From DASXTC01 sp036505635 (lineage in GTDB: Bacteria; Acidobacteriota; Polarisedimenticolia; JACPZX01; DASXTC01): a DNA stretch of 64,000 bases. A model generated the notes under the pieces. The model was not told the DNA's origin, ran no database searches, and worked only from the letters and a program-made list of their open reading frames with translations. The position numbers and the translations under genes are program-made. The stretch is taken from positions 56,819-120,818 of the forward strand of contig DASXTC010000008.1 in the NCBI GenBank assembly GCA_036505635.1, in the 5' to 3' direction. Positions 56,582 to 64,000 of the stretch are shown here, piece by piece. Position 1 is the stretch's first letter. Each line of letters starts with the position of its first letter.

Positions 56582-57757
56582 TCACTCCGAAGGGGAGGCG
56601 GAGGCGCGTGTCAGGTCGATCTCGATGATCGCCAGGGCCGCCTTCAGGTACCTGAGTGTGGCGTCGCTGAGGGCGCCGGAGTCAGCGGCGGCGCCCGTCG
56701 CTGATGCGGACAGACGCCTCACCTCGCCCATCGTCAGCTCGCGGACGCCGCCACGGCTCTCCGTGAAGACCTTCACGTTGGCGTCGGTGAAACCGGCCTG
56801 GCGCCTGAGGACGAGGATCCGCACCGTCTCGTCGCCGTTTCGGTAATAGTGTACCTCGCCGTCGACCACCCTCACGATGGCCGATTTGCTCTTCGCCCCG
56901 AGGCCCGACAGGGTCTCCACCGTGCCGGGATCCCCCTCCCGGACCAGGTTTCTTTCCGCCTGGAGCAGCTTGTCCCGGATAGCCGAGACGACGGCGCGGT
57001 CGAACCGGCCGGCGGGTGGGTTCGCCGAACGGATCAGGTCGGTGGCTTCCGACAGCGTCAGGTAGGAGATCCGATCGCTCTGCCGGACCATGATGGCCAC
57101 GTTGCCGTCGCGGAGCCCCAGCGACGGGTTCTCCAGGGTCACCTTCACGTCATCGCCGTCGAAGAAGCGGTCCAGCACCAGTCCCGCCGCTTCCCGGGAG
57201 CTCTTGCCGGCGCTCAGCCGCGGCAGAAGCTCAGGGGCCTTGCCGGGGTTCGAGCCCAGAACCGTGTCGATCGCGAGGAGCTGGACCTTGGTGCTCGTGT
57301 CGCGGGTCGCCCGATCCAGGAACGACTCGTACTCCTTCTGCGCGCGTTCGAAGATCCCACCGGAGCCACCCGCTCCTCCCGCCTCGCGGCCCGGCGCGGG
57401 GCGAAGCGCCGATTCGGCGCAGCGGACCATCAGGGCACGGGAGTCGTCGTTCCAGGGGCTGTCGGGATAGAGCGTGCTCATCTGCTTGAGCACGCCGTAG
57501 GCCCCCTCGGGGTCCCCCAGCTCATAGAGCGCCATCCCCAGCCAGTAATGGGCGTCGTCGGCGAAGGAGCCTTCCGGGTACCGGCGCTTGAGGTCCTCGA
57601 ACAACCTCTTCGCCTCCGGCCACCTCTCTTCGAAGATCGCGTTGCGGCCTTTCTCGTAGAGAGCCTGCTCCTCGGCGGCCGGCGCCGGCCGGACCACGCC
57701 TGTGGCGAGGAGGAAGACAACCAGCAGCCCCGGGATACCCTTCAGCACGCGACTCAT
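56582..57757 (-). CDS. Secreted TPR-like protein with HEAT/other helical region
   Basis: A 391-residue exported protein. A signal peptide ends at APAAEE, then a YbgF/BamD-type TPR pair (NAIFEERWPEAKRLFEDLKRR, FADDAHYWLGMALYELGDPEGA, STLYPDSPWNDDSRAL). The C-terminal two thirds are mixed and not recognised. Its start lies 2 bp beyond the stop of the anti-sigma gene, so the three form one unit. It could be an envelope-stress effector; this is inference from position. Confidence 0.75.
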   Translation of the reverse strand: MSRVLKGIPGLLVVFLLATGVVRPAPAAEEQALYEKGRNAIFEERWPEAKRLFEDLKRRYPEGSFADDAHYWLGMALYELGDPEGAYGVLKQMSTLYPDSPWNDDSRALMVRCAESALRPAPGREAGGAGGSGGIFERAQKEYESFLDRATRDTSTKVQLLAIDTVLGSNPGKAPELLPRLSAGKSSREAAGLVLDRFFDGDDVKVTLENPSLGLRDGNVAIMVRQSDRISYLTLSEATDLIRSANPPAGRFDRAVVSAIRDKLLQAERNLVREGDPGTVETLSGLGAKSKSAIVRVVDGEVHYYRNGDETVRILVLRRQAGFTDANVKVFTESRGGVRELTMGEVRRLSASATGAAADSGALSDATLRYLKAALAIIEIDLTRASASPSE

Positions 57758-57759
57758 CC

Positions 57760-58578
57760 TCAGGACCGCCTTTCGGTCACCCGCGCGGGGACGGGGATGA
57801 GAAGCTCGAGCTCCTCGAGCACTCCGCTGTCATTGAGCCGGCCCCGGATGCGCTGGACGGCGGGGGCGTCCCCCCAGTCGGACAGACGGGAGGCCTCGCG
57901 CAGGATCCCTTCGAGGCGGGCCACGATCTCCTCGAACCGCGGGTCCGCCATCTGGTCGGCAACCTGGTGCGCTTCACGGCTCTCCCGCAGCAGCTTGCGC
58001 GTGATCTCCTGGAGCATCCCGGATTGAGAAGCCGTCTCGGCGTTGGCGATCTCCAGCAGGACGAGCCGGCTGCGGTTGAGGTAGCCGCCGGTCCGCTCGG
58101 AGAAAGCCCGCACCTGCGACTCGGCGTCGAGAGGGGCCGACTCCGGCTGGCCCTGCGCGGGCCGGACCGGACCTGGGGCGTCACGCCGGACCAGCGAGGG
58201 GAACCGGGTTCCCGCGAGAAACGATGCGCCCGCGATGGCGATCGCGGCGGCCGCCTTCATCCACCAGCCGAGCGCGGGACGCTCAGGCTCCCACGCAGCG
58301 GCAGCGCGCGTCAGGCGGATTCCGAGCTCCTCCCGGACGGCCGGCGCGTGCAGGCGATCCAGGTCGGCGGCCATGCCACCCAGATCCGCGCGATCGATGG
58401 CCCGCAGGGTGTCGCGCAGCGTCTCGAACTCGCGGCGGCATCCGGCGCACGACTTAATGTGGTCTTCGATTCGATCGCGGTGCTCTCCGGCGGCATCTCC
58501 ATAGAGGTGGAGAACGAGATCCTCCCCCATGGCGGGGCAACCGCCGGATGATTGTGTCTGGGACGTCGGGTTCATCAC
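57760..58578 (-). CDS. Membrane anti-sigma factor with zinc-finger (ZAS) domain
   Basis: A 272-residue protein. The cytoplasmic N-terminus has the zinc anti-sigma motif HIKSCAGC (H40, C44, C47), followed by a helix and one membrane segment (residues about 104-124, WWMKAAAAIAIAGASFLAG); the periplasmic part is a helical region. It would hold the ECF sigma factor encoded immediately upstream, with which it overlaps by 4 bp (ATGA). No site-2 protease lies beside it, although rseP is at the other end of the same neighbourhood. Confidence 0.87.
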   Translation of the reverse strand: MMNPTSQTQSSGGCPAMGEDLVLHLYGDAAGEHRDRIEDHIKSCAGCRREFETLRDTLRAIDRADLGGMAADLDRLHAPAVREELGIRLTRAAAAWEPERPALGWWMKAAAAIAIAGASFLAGTRFPSLVRRDAPGPVRPAQGQPESAPLDAESQVRAFSERTGGYLNRSRLVLLEIANAETASQSGMLQEITRKLLRESREAHQVADQMADPRFEEIVARLEGILREASRLSDWGDAPAVQRIRGRLNDSGVLEELELLIPVPARVTERRS

Positions 58579-59144
58579 ACCACCTTATCTTTGCTCAGGC
58601 CGTCCCGCAGGGTGACGACGGCGCGATGCAGGAACGATTTTACCGTACCTTCGCTGATGCTCATCACGACGCTGATCTCGCGGATTTTCAGGTGATCGAA
58701 GTGCTTCAGAACGAACGCCATCCGCTCGCGCGGCGGCAGCTTCTCCACGAGGGCCAGGATCCTCTCGCGCAGCTCTCGTATCCCGAGAGCCTGCTCGGGG
58801 TCTCCCTGGCTCGACTCGGGGAGGCCCTGTTGCACCATCTCGAGCCGCTCCGGCTCGAGAGGCTCGGACACATGGCGATCGCGCCTCAGATTGAGGCAGA
58901 TATTGATTGCGATTCGCGTAAGCCATGTCGTGAATGACGATTCGCCCCTGAACCGCCTCACCGACCGGTAGGCCCGCAGGAAGGTCTCCTGCAGGACATC
59001 CTTTGCATCGTCCGTGCTGTCGGTGTGGAGAAGACAAATGCGATAGATTCTGGCCTGATGCTCCTCGAACAACTCCTGGACGGCGTCTATCTCCCCGGCC
59101 CGAACCCGATCGAGAATCTCACGTTCGTCCGCCGGCATGATCAC
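58575..59144 (-). CDS. ECF-type RNA polymerase sigma factor
   Basis: A 189-residue sigma-24-like factor. Region 2 reads EEHQARIYRICLLHTDSTDDAKDVLQETFLRAYRSVRRFRGESSFTTWL-type (here split for brevity), with the -10 recognition helix in RIAINICLNLRRDR, and region 4 is LPPRERMAFVLKHFDHLKIREISVVMSISEGTVKS. The start is GTG 59144 or ATG 59138. It heads a unit with its anti-sigma factor, a TPR and a GWxTD protein, which are probably part of its regulon. Signal unknown. Confidence 0.92.
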   Translation of the reverse strand: MIMPADEREILDRVRAGEIDAVQELFEEHQARIYRICLLHTDSTDDAKDVLQETFLRAYRSVRRFRGESSFTTWLTRIAINICLNLRRDRHVSEPLEPERLEMVQQGLPESSQGDPEQALGIRELRERILALVEKLPPRERMAFVLKHFDHLKIREISVVMSISEGTVKSFLHRAVVTLRDGLSKDKVV

Positions 59145-59189
59145 TGAACTTAGACCCCGACAAGATGCTCCGGTTTACAACCGCCCGCC

Positions 59190-59219
59190 ATGCTAGCGGA
59201 GCACGGGTCGCGCGGTCAA
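59190..59219 (-). promoter_or_regulatory. Promoter of the ECF sigma factor unit
   Basis: On the minus strand TTGACC (59219-59214) and TAGCAT (59195-59190) are separated by 18 bp, the same -35 and spacer as rnpB. It looks like a housekeeping promoter, not an obvious ECF autoregulated one (no AAC-type -35). Confidence 0.6.
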
Positions 59220-59230
59220 TACTCAACCCC

Positions 59231-59259
59231 TTGATATTCAATGTTTTGGGTGAAAGAAT
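59231..59259 (+). promoter_or_regulatory. Candidate truA promoter
   Basis: TTGATA (59231-59236) and AAGAAT (59254-59259), spacer 17, in the AT-rich patch between the divergent sigma factor and truA genes. The -10 is only 4 of 6. Confidence 0.35.
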
Positions 59260-59291
59260 CACGCGCCCCGACACGCTGGTGAACGGAGCCG

Positions 59292-60062
59292 ATGCCGAAC
59301 CTAAAGCTGGTCATCGAGTACGTGGGAACCGCCTATCATGGATGGCAGGTCCAGCCGGCGGTGCCCACCATACAGGGCGCCGTACAGGAGGCGCTGGGGA
59401 TCGCCCTGCGCGCGCCGGTCCTGGCGAGAGGGGCGGCTCGCACCGACGCGGGGGTCCACGCCCGCGGTCAGGTCGCGAGCGTCGTGACTGAGAGTCAGGT
59501 CCAGACGAGTCGCCTCGAGCGCTCTCTCAACGCGATCCTTCCGGCCGACATTGCCGTGCGCAGCGTCGTGGAGGTCCCCGACACATTCCACGCGCGCCAC
59601 TCGGCCAGGGGACGGATCTACAGGTACCAGATCATCGAGGGGGAGCCGCTCTCGCCGTTTTATCGCGAGTTCGCCGCCCACTACCGCGCCCGCCTGGACG
59701 TCGATGCCATGAGCGAGGCGGCCGGGGCGCTCGTCGGCCTGCATGACTTCTCATCTTTTCGCGCCGCCGGCGATGTGTCGGATTCGCCGGTCAAGGAGAT
59801 CCGCCGATCGACCGTGGAGCGCAGCGGCGAGCGGGAGGATCTTCTCGTCTACACGGTTGAAGCCACCTCGTTCCTGCAGCACATGGTCCGCAACATCGCA
59901 GGCACGCTGATCGAGGTGGGGCGCGGGCGCATCGGGGCCCACGAGATCGTCTCGATCCTCAGGGGGCGCGATCGCCGGCTCGCCGGCCCCACGGCCCCTG
60001 CCCGCGGGCTCTGTCTCCTCGAGGTGCTCTACGATCGGCTTGCGCCCCATGGATCCGGGTGA
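59292..60062 (+). CDS. truA: tRNA pseudouridine synthase A
   Basis: A 256-residue enzyme modifying U38-40 of tRNA anticodon stems. Catalytic Asp is in ARTDAGVHARGQVAS; also GTAYHGWQ, FHARHSARGRIYRY and FLQHMVRNIAGTLIEVGRG match the family. A Shine-Dalgarno (ACGGAG) precedes the ATG. It begins a plus-strand run that continues with isoprenoid and envelope genes. Confidence 0.94.
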   Translation: MPNLKLVIEYVGTAYHGWQVQPAVPTIQGAVQEALGIALRAPVLARGAARTDAGVHARGQVASVVTESQVQTSRLERSLNAILPADIAVRSVVEVPDTFHARHSARGRIYRYQIIEGEPLSPFYREFAAHYRARLDVDAMSEAAGALVGLHDFSSFRAAGDVSDSPVKEIRRSTVERSGEREDLLVYTVEATSFLQHMVRNIAGTLIEVGRGRIGAHEIVSILRGRDRRLAGPTAPARGLCLLEVLYDRLAPHGSG

Positions 60063-60068
60063 TACGAT
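60060..60068 (+). promoter_or_regulatory. Extended -10 promoter ahead of uppS
   Basis: TGATACGAT, identical to the element at 20228-20236, overlaps the truA stop and lies 35 bp before the uppS ATG. It could drive uppS-cdsA-dxr-rseP independently of truA. Confidence 0.4.
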
Positions 60069-60103
60069 TTCGCTCCACGTGTTCGCCCTGTCCCGGGAGC
60101 CAG

Positions 60104-60916
60104 ATGCCTAGAAGGACCCCCGACCTGGAAGGCTACATCGCGCCGGACTCAGAAGAAGAGTCGATAGCGGCGGAGATCGACTTCCTGCGGCTGCCGGCCC
60201 ATGTCGCCATCATCATGGATGGCAATGGACGATGGGCGCAGTCGCGACGGCTGCCGCGCGTGGCCGGCCACAGGGCGGGCATCGATGCCGTGCGTGACAT
60301 CGTGGAGGCCTCGGCGCGCCTCGGGCTCCAGGTCCTCACCCTCTACGCATTCTCCAAGGAGAACTGGAAGAGACCCAAGACCGAGATCAACGTCCTGATG
60401 GCACTCCTCAAGGAATACTTGAACCGTGAGCTCAACACGCTTATTAGCAACGACATACGATTCAACGTGATCGGCCGGATGGAGGAGCTCGAGCAGTCGG
60501 TGCAACGCGAGCTGCGAAGGGGGATGGAGGCGACGAAGGATCTGCGGGGAATGGTTTTCAACATCGCCCTGTCCTATGGAGGGAGGGCCGAGATCGTGGA
60601 CGCCTGCCGCGGGCTGTTCGCCGAGATCGGCACCGATGGGGCCGACCGGATCGACGAGCAGACCTTCGCGAAGTACCTCTACACCGCCGGCCAGCCCGAT
60701 CCCGACCTCCTCATCCGGACGAGCGGAGAGCTCAGGATCAGCAATTTCCTGCTCTGGCAGATCGCCTATGCCGAGATCTGGGTGACCCCAACCCACTGGC
60801 CCGATTTCCGCAAGAAGGAGCTGTTGAGCGCCATCCGCGATTATCAGAAACGGGACCGGCGTTACGGCGGCGTGAGCGGAAGCCCCGAGGCGCCCGGCGT
60901 GAGGCGGGTGGTGTGA
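60104..60916 (+). CDS. uppS: Undecaprenyl diphosphate synthase
   Basis: A 270-residue cis-prenyltransferase making the C55 lipid carrier for peptidoglycan. Family residues are in VAIIMDGNGRWAQSRRLPRVAGH (catalytic Asp-Gly-Asn-Gly), LYAFSKENWKRP, RTSGELRISNFLLWQ and WPDF. The ATG has CGGGAG 7 bp upstream; a short N-terminal extension (about 30 residues) precedes the core. It overlaps cdsA by 4 bp. Confidence 0.95.
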   Translation: MPRRTPDLEGYIAPDSEEESIAAEIDFLRLPAHVAIIMDGNGRWAQSRRLPRVAGHRAGIDAVRDIVEASARLGLQVLTLYAFSKENWKRPKTEINVLMALLKEYLNRELNTLISNDIRFNVIGRMEELEQSVQRELRRGMEATKDLRGMVFNIALSYGGRAEIVDACRGLFAEIGTDGADRIDEQTFAKYLYTAGQPDPDLLIRTSGELRISNFLLWQIAYAEIWVTPTHWPDFRKKELLSAIRDYQKRDRRYGGVSGSPEAPGVRRVV

Positions 60917-61722
60917 AGAGGATCGCGACCTCGCTCGTCGGGCTCCCAATCCTCTTCATGATCATCAAGTACCTTCCCCCGGTCGGGTTTCTCGTCGTGG
61001 TGGCCGTCTCGGTCGTGCTCGGCAGCTACGAGTTCTACGCCATCGCAGAGAGGAAGGGGTTGAAGCCGCACAAGGTCCTGGGAGCCGCGCTGGGAGTGGC
61101 GGCGGCCTACACGTTCTTCGATGGCAGGGTGGGCACGACCGACATACTGTGCGCTGCCGCGCTTCTGGTGCCGCTCGCCTCCCTCGTGCGCGGTCGCGAG
61201 GGTGGGGAGCGCCTCGAAGGGGCTCTGGGAGGGATAGCCGCGACCTTTTTCGCCATCCTCTTCGTGGGCCTGCTGATGGGCTATTCGATTGGCCTGCTCA
61301 GCGACGGCTCCGAGAGGGGACGCGACCTGACGGTTCTGCTCTTCTGGGTCGTCTGGCTGTCCGATGCCGGCGCCTACGCCGTCGGGTCGCTCTGGGGGCG
61401 CCACAAGCTGATGCCCCACGTCAGCCCCGGCAAGACGGTGGAGGGGGCGATCGGCGCGCTCGTGATCGCGGTGGCCGCTTCGTTCGCGGCCAAGGCCTGG
61501 TTCTTCCGCAAGCTCTCGATGGAGGACGCGCTGTCCCTGGGGCTGCTGCTCGGCCTGTCGGGAATGGCCGGGGACCTGGCCGAGTCGCTGCTCAAGAGGT
61601 CCGCGGCGGTCAAGGACAGCGGGTGGTTATTCCCAGGGCACGGCGGGATGCTCGACAGGGCGGACAGCCTGCTCTTCGCGGCGCCGGTGCTCTTCTATTA
61701 TCAGAAGTACTGCATGGCCTGA
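60913..61722 (+). CDS. cdsA: Phosphatidate cytidylyltransferase
   Basis: A 269-residue multi-pass enzyme making CDP-diacylglycerol for phospholipid synthesis. About seven membrane helices are visible; the signature is SPGKTVEGAIGALVI, then GDLAESLLKRSAAVKDSGWL followed by FPGHGGMLDRADSL. The GTG start overlaps the uppS stop (GTGA). It is followed after 15 bp by dxr. Confidence 0.94.
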   Translation: MKRIATSLVGLPILFMIIKYLPPVGFLVVVAVSVVLGSYEFYAIAERKGLKPHKVLGAALGVAAAYTFFDGRVGTTDILCAAALLVPLASLVRGREGGERLEGALGGIAATFFAILFVGLLMGYSIGLLSDGSERGRDLTVLLFWVVWLSDAGAYAVGSLWGRHKLMPHVSPGKTVEGAIGALVIAVAASFAAKAWFFRKLSMEDALSLGLLLGLSGMAGDLAESLLKRSAAVKDSGWLFPGHGGMLDRADSLLFAAPVLFYYQKYCMA

Positions 61723-61737
61723 CGGCCAGGGGAGCGG

Positions 61738-62946
61738 ATGGCGAAGGGTATCGCGATTCTGGGCTCGACCGGCTCGATCGGGACGAGCGCCCTCGACCTC
61801 ATCGAGCGGCTCAATGGGATGGGATCGGGGCCGCGCTTCGAGGTGCTCGCGCTCGCGGGAAACCGGAAGATCGAGGTCCTCGTCGATCAAGTGCGCCGGT
61901 TCAGGCCGCGGCTGGCCTGCGCCGGGTCGGAGGAGCTGGCGGGGCAGGTCCGCGCGGCGATCGGAGATCTGCCGACGCGGATCGTGAGCGGGCCCGCGGG
62001 CCTCCGCGACGTGGCCACGATGCCGGGAGCCGATCTCGTGCTCGCCGCGATCGTGGGGGCCGCGGGCCTGGAGCCGACCTTCGCGGCCGTGGAGATCGGC
62101 AGGACGGTGGCGCTGGCCAACAAGGAGGCGCTCGTGATGGCCGGCGACCTCATGATCTCCGCCGCGCGCCGGAGCGGCGCGAGGCTCCTTCCGGTGGACA
62201 GCGAGCACAACGCCCTGCACCAGTGCCTGAGGGGGGAGCGCGTCGAGGAGGTCCGGCGGCTGGTGCTCACGGCCTCGGGCGGCCCGTTCTTCCTCAGGCC
62301 CGACGCGGACCTCCTGGAGGTGACCCCCGAGGAGGCGCTCGCGCACCCGACCTGGGTGATGGGCCGGAAGATAAGCATCGACTCGGCCACTCTCATGAAC
62401 AAGGCTCTGGAGGTGATCGAGGCGCGGTGGCTCTATGATATCCCCGGAGAGAGGATCACGGTCATCGTGCATCCGCAGTCGACGATTCATTCGCTGGTGG
62501 AGTTCGTGGATGGATCGTTCATCTGCCAGCTCGGGGCCACCGACATGAGGCATCCCATCCAGTACGCCCTGACATGGCCCGAGCGGTGCGCGACGCCCCT
62601 GGAGCCGGTCGATCTGGCGGCGCTCAAGTCCATGAGCTTCTTCACGCCGGATACGCGCCGGTTCCCATGCCTTCCGCTCGGTTGGAGGGCGCTGGAAGCG
62701 GGCGGCACGATGCCCGCGGTCCTCAACGCGGCAAACGAGATCGCGGTGGAGGCCTTTCTGGAACGCCGAATCCGGTTTGGCGACATCCCGAGGATCATCA
62801 CGTCGGTCATGGACGCCCACCGGCCGGCGCCGGCATCCTCGCTGGAGGTCATCTTGAAGGCCGATGCCTGGGCGCGTGGGGCTGCCGACGAGGTGGTCGC
62901 GCCGCGCGCCGCCGCCGCGCCATCCCGTACAACAGGGCTTTCCTGA
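61738..62946 (+). CDS. dxr: 1-deoxy-D-xylulose 5-phosphate reductoisomerase
   Basis: A 402-residue NADPH enzyme of the MEP isoprenoid pathway. It starts GIAILGSTGSIGTSALDLIE; metal and substrate motifs are LLPVDSEHNALHQCL, LTASGGPFF, MGRKISIDSATLMNKALEVIEA and VHPQSTIHSLVEFVDGS. Its product line supplies the IPP used by UppS and the polyprenyl synthase in this window. Its stop overlaps the rseP start by one base (TGATG). Confidence 0.95.
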   Translation: MAKGIAILGSTGSIGTSALDLIERLNGMGSGPRFEVLALAGNRKIEVLVDQVRRFRPRLACAGSEELAGQVRAAIGDLPTRIVSGPAGLRDVATMPGADLVLAAIVGAAGLEPTFAAVEIGRTVALANKEALVMAGDLMISAARRSGARLLPVDSEHNALHQCLRGERVEEVRRLVLTASGGPFFLRPDADLLEVTPEEALAHPTWVMGRKISIDSATLMNKALEVIEARWLYDIPGERITVIVHPQSTIHSLVEFVDGSFICQLGATDMRHPIQYALTWPERCATPLEPVDLAALKSMSFFTPDTRRFPCLPLGWRALEAGGTMPAVLNAANEIAVEAFLERRIRFGDIPRIITSVMDAHRPAPASSLEVILKADAWARGAADEVVAPRAAAAPSRTTGLS

Positions 62947-64000
62947 TGCCCGATCCGTCGACCATCTCGGGGCTGGCCGTCATTCTTCTGGGGGGCTCGA
63001 TCCTTCTGGGAGTCCTCGTCTTCATCCACGAGGCGGGACACTACCTCGTAGCCAAGGCTCTCGGCATCCGCGTGGAGGTTTTCTCGCTCGGGTTCGGCCC
63101 GCGTCTGACCGGTTTCCACAGGGGCGGCACCGAATACCGGGTCTCGGCGATTCCATTGGGCGGCTATGTCAAGATGCTCGGTGAGAATCCCGACGAGGCA
63201 CTGCGCGGCAGCAAGGAGGAGTTCCTCTCGCGGTCGAAGCTCGAGCGCTTCGTCGTCCTGGTGATGGGGGCCACGCTCAACATCGTCCTGGCGATCGTCC
63301 TGACGGCCGGGGTCTACATGTACGGAGTGACAGCGCCCCTCTACGTGACGCAGCCGCCCGTCATCGGATATCTGGACCCCAACGCCGCCGCGGCCGAGGC
63401 CGGCCTTCGCGTCCGCGACGAGATCCTCGCGGTAGGAGACCGGCCGGTCCATACCTGGAAGGAGATGCACATCCAGGTGGCGCTCAATCCGAACAAGGAG
63501 CTCGAATTCAAGGTCCGGCGCGAAGGGCAGGTCATCCCCGTCCCGGTCAACGTGCGCGCCACGGCCGCCGACCGGATCGGCTTCATCGGGATCGCGCCGC
63601 TGAGCCACTACGCGGTCGCCGCAGTAACGCCCGGCAGCGCGGCCGAGAATGGCGGGTTGCGTGCCGGCGACGAGATCATCAGCGTCGCGGGCCGCGAGCT
63701 GTTCCTCGACGCCGAGCAGAAGGCATTCGTAAACCTGGTCGCGTCAGGCGCGGGGCAGCCGCTCGCCTTCAAGGTGAAACGCGGAGGCGTCCCGGTCGAC
63801 CTGACGGTGACGCCGGCGCTGGTGGAGGGCAAGGGAGAGCTCGGCATCCAGCTCGGCTTCCCCGAGGGGCTCGTGCAGTACCCGCCGGTTGAGGCAGTGA
63901 CTCGCTCGCTGCACGACAACTGGGAACAGGCGGGCCTGCTCATGGTCTCGCTCAAGAAGCTGGTCACGCGCGAGATGTCCCCCAAGACCCTCTCCGGGCC
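62946..64000 (+). CDS. rseP: RseP-type site-2 metalloprotease, partial
   Basis: The first 351 residues of an intramembrane zinc protease, cut by the right edge. The active site HEAGH (H28, E29, H32) is in the first membrane helix, followed by GPRLTGFHRGGTEYRVSAIPLGGYVKMLG and two PDZ domains (about residues 140-215 and 220-300). The second catalytic motif (NxxPxxxLDG) lies beyond the window. It releases sigma factors by cleaving anti-sigma proteins, and the membrane anti-sigma factor encoded at 57760-58578 is a possible substrate. Confidence 0.92.
   Translation, partial: MPDPSTISGLAVILLGGSILLGVLVFIHEAGHYLVAKALGIRVEVFSLGFGPRLTGFHRGGTEYRVSAIPLGGYVKMLGENPDEALRGSKEEFLSRSKLERFVVLVMGATLNIVLAIVLTAGVYMYGVTAPLYVTQPPVIGYLDPNAAAAEAGLRVRDEILAVGDRPVHTWKEMHIQVALNPNKELEFKVRREGQVIPVPVNVRATAADRIGFIGIAPLSHYAVAAVTPGSAAENGGLRAGDEIISVAGRELFLDAEQKAFVNLVASGAGQPLAFKVKRGGVPVDLTVTPALVEGKGELGIQLGFPEGLVQYPPVEAVTRSLHDNWEQAGLLMVSLKKLVTREMSPKTLSG

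Overview
The window is GC-rich, densely coded chromosomal DNA from a Gram-negative-type (diderm) bacterium. The diderm evidence is LolA, RlpA, outer-membrane barrels, LdcA, RseP and many signal peptides. GWxTD-domain, FlgO/TolB-like-plus-TPR, DUF11 and multiheme-TPR proteins, together with an ETF-ubiquinone oxidoreductase and a class A RNase P RNA, fit Acidobacteriota or a neighbouring lineage best. That placement is an inference from gene content. There are no rRNA or tRNA genes, CRISPR arrays or prophage, and the only mobile DNA is a small family of inverted-repeat elements.

Layout. 1-3272 (minus): a metal-uptake unit with a Zn/Mn ABC permease (cut by the window edge), its binding protein, an outer-membrane porin and a small His/Cys protein. 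3325-11685 (plus): LolA, YajQ, a secreted protein, a polyprenyl diphosphate synthase, SMC and an M28 peptidase. 11646-15049 (minus): a secreted protein, a metallo-beta-lactamase-fold hydrolase, threonine synthase and PyrF. 15158-17672 (plus): a thioredoxin-like protein, an aldo/keto reductase and a radical SAM protein. A 306-bp repeat-bearing gap follows. 17979-20190 (minus): RlpA, PyrD and PyrK. 20243-24974 (plus): a membrane phosphodiesterase, then pyrR-pyrB-pyrC behind a consensus promoter, a PyrR-type attenuator and a possible translated leader. Pyrimidine synthesis is thus spread over three nearby units.

25052-31299 (plus): a collagen-like/beta-propeller surface protein, then a translesion cassette of catalytically dead ImuB and DnaE2. 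31248-34906 (minus): HemY-like oxidase, ferrochelatase and an orphan DNA methyltransferase in a tightly overlapping run, plus a small secreted protein. 35013-44226 (plus): ETF-QO; a three-gene DUF11 cluster ending in a 1578-residue multidomain barrel; and a membrane protein. 44159-51417 (minus, with one tiny plus gene): a heptaheme cytochrome-TPR lipoprotein, a TPR protein carrying an in-frame MITE-like insertion, a PIN-TRAM protein, alanine racemase and DnaB.

51529-55014 (plus): proline dehydrogenase, RNase P RNA, an M20 amidohydrolase and LD-carboxypeptidase. 54971-59144 (minus): a GWxTD protein, a TPR protein, a zinc-finger anti-sigma factor and an ECF sigma factor. 59292-64000 (plus): truA, then the envelope/isoprenoid run uppS-cdsA-dxr-rseP (rseP cut by the edge).

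Genes within units are packed with 4-bp ATGA/GTGA/TTGA overlaps, implying translational coupling. Convergent units overlap at their 3' ends in five places. Many promoters are extended -10 type without a recognisable -35. The most unusual observations are the 273-bp in-frame insertion in a signal-peptide region, the pyr leader whose small ORF is read through the attenuator, the ImuB/DnaE2 pair with degenerate active sites, and the DUF11 cluster.
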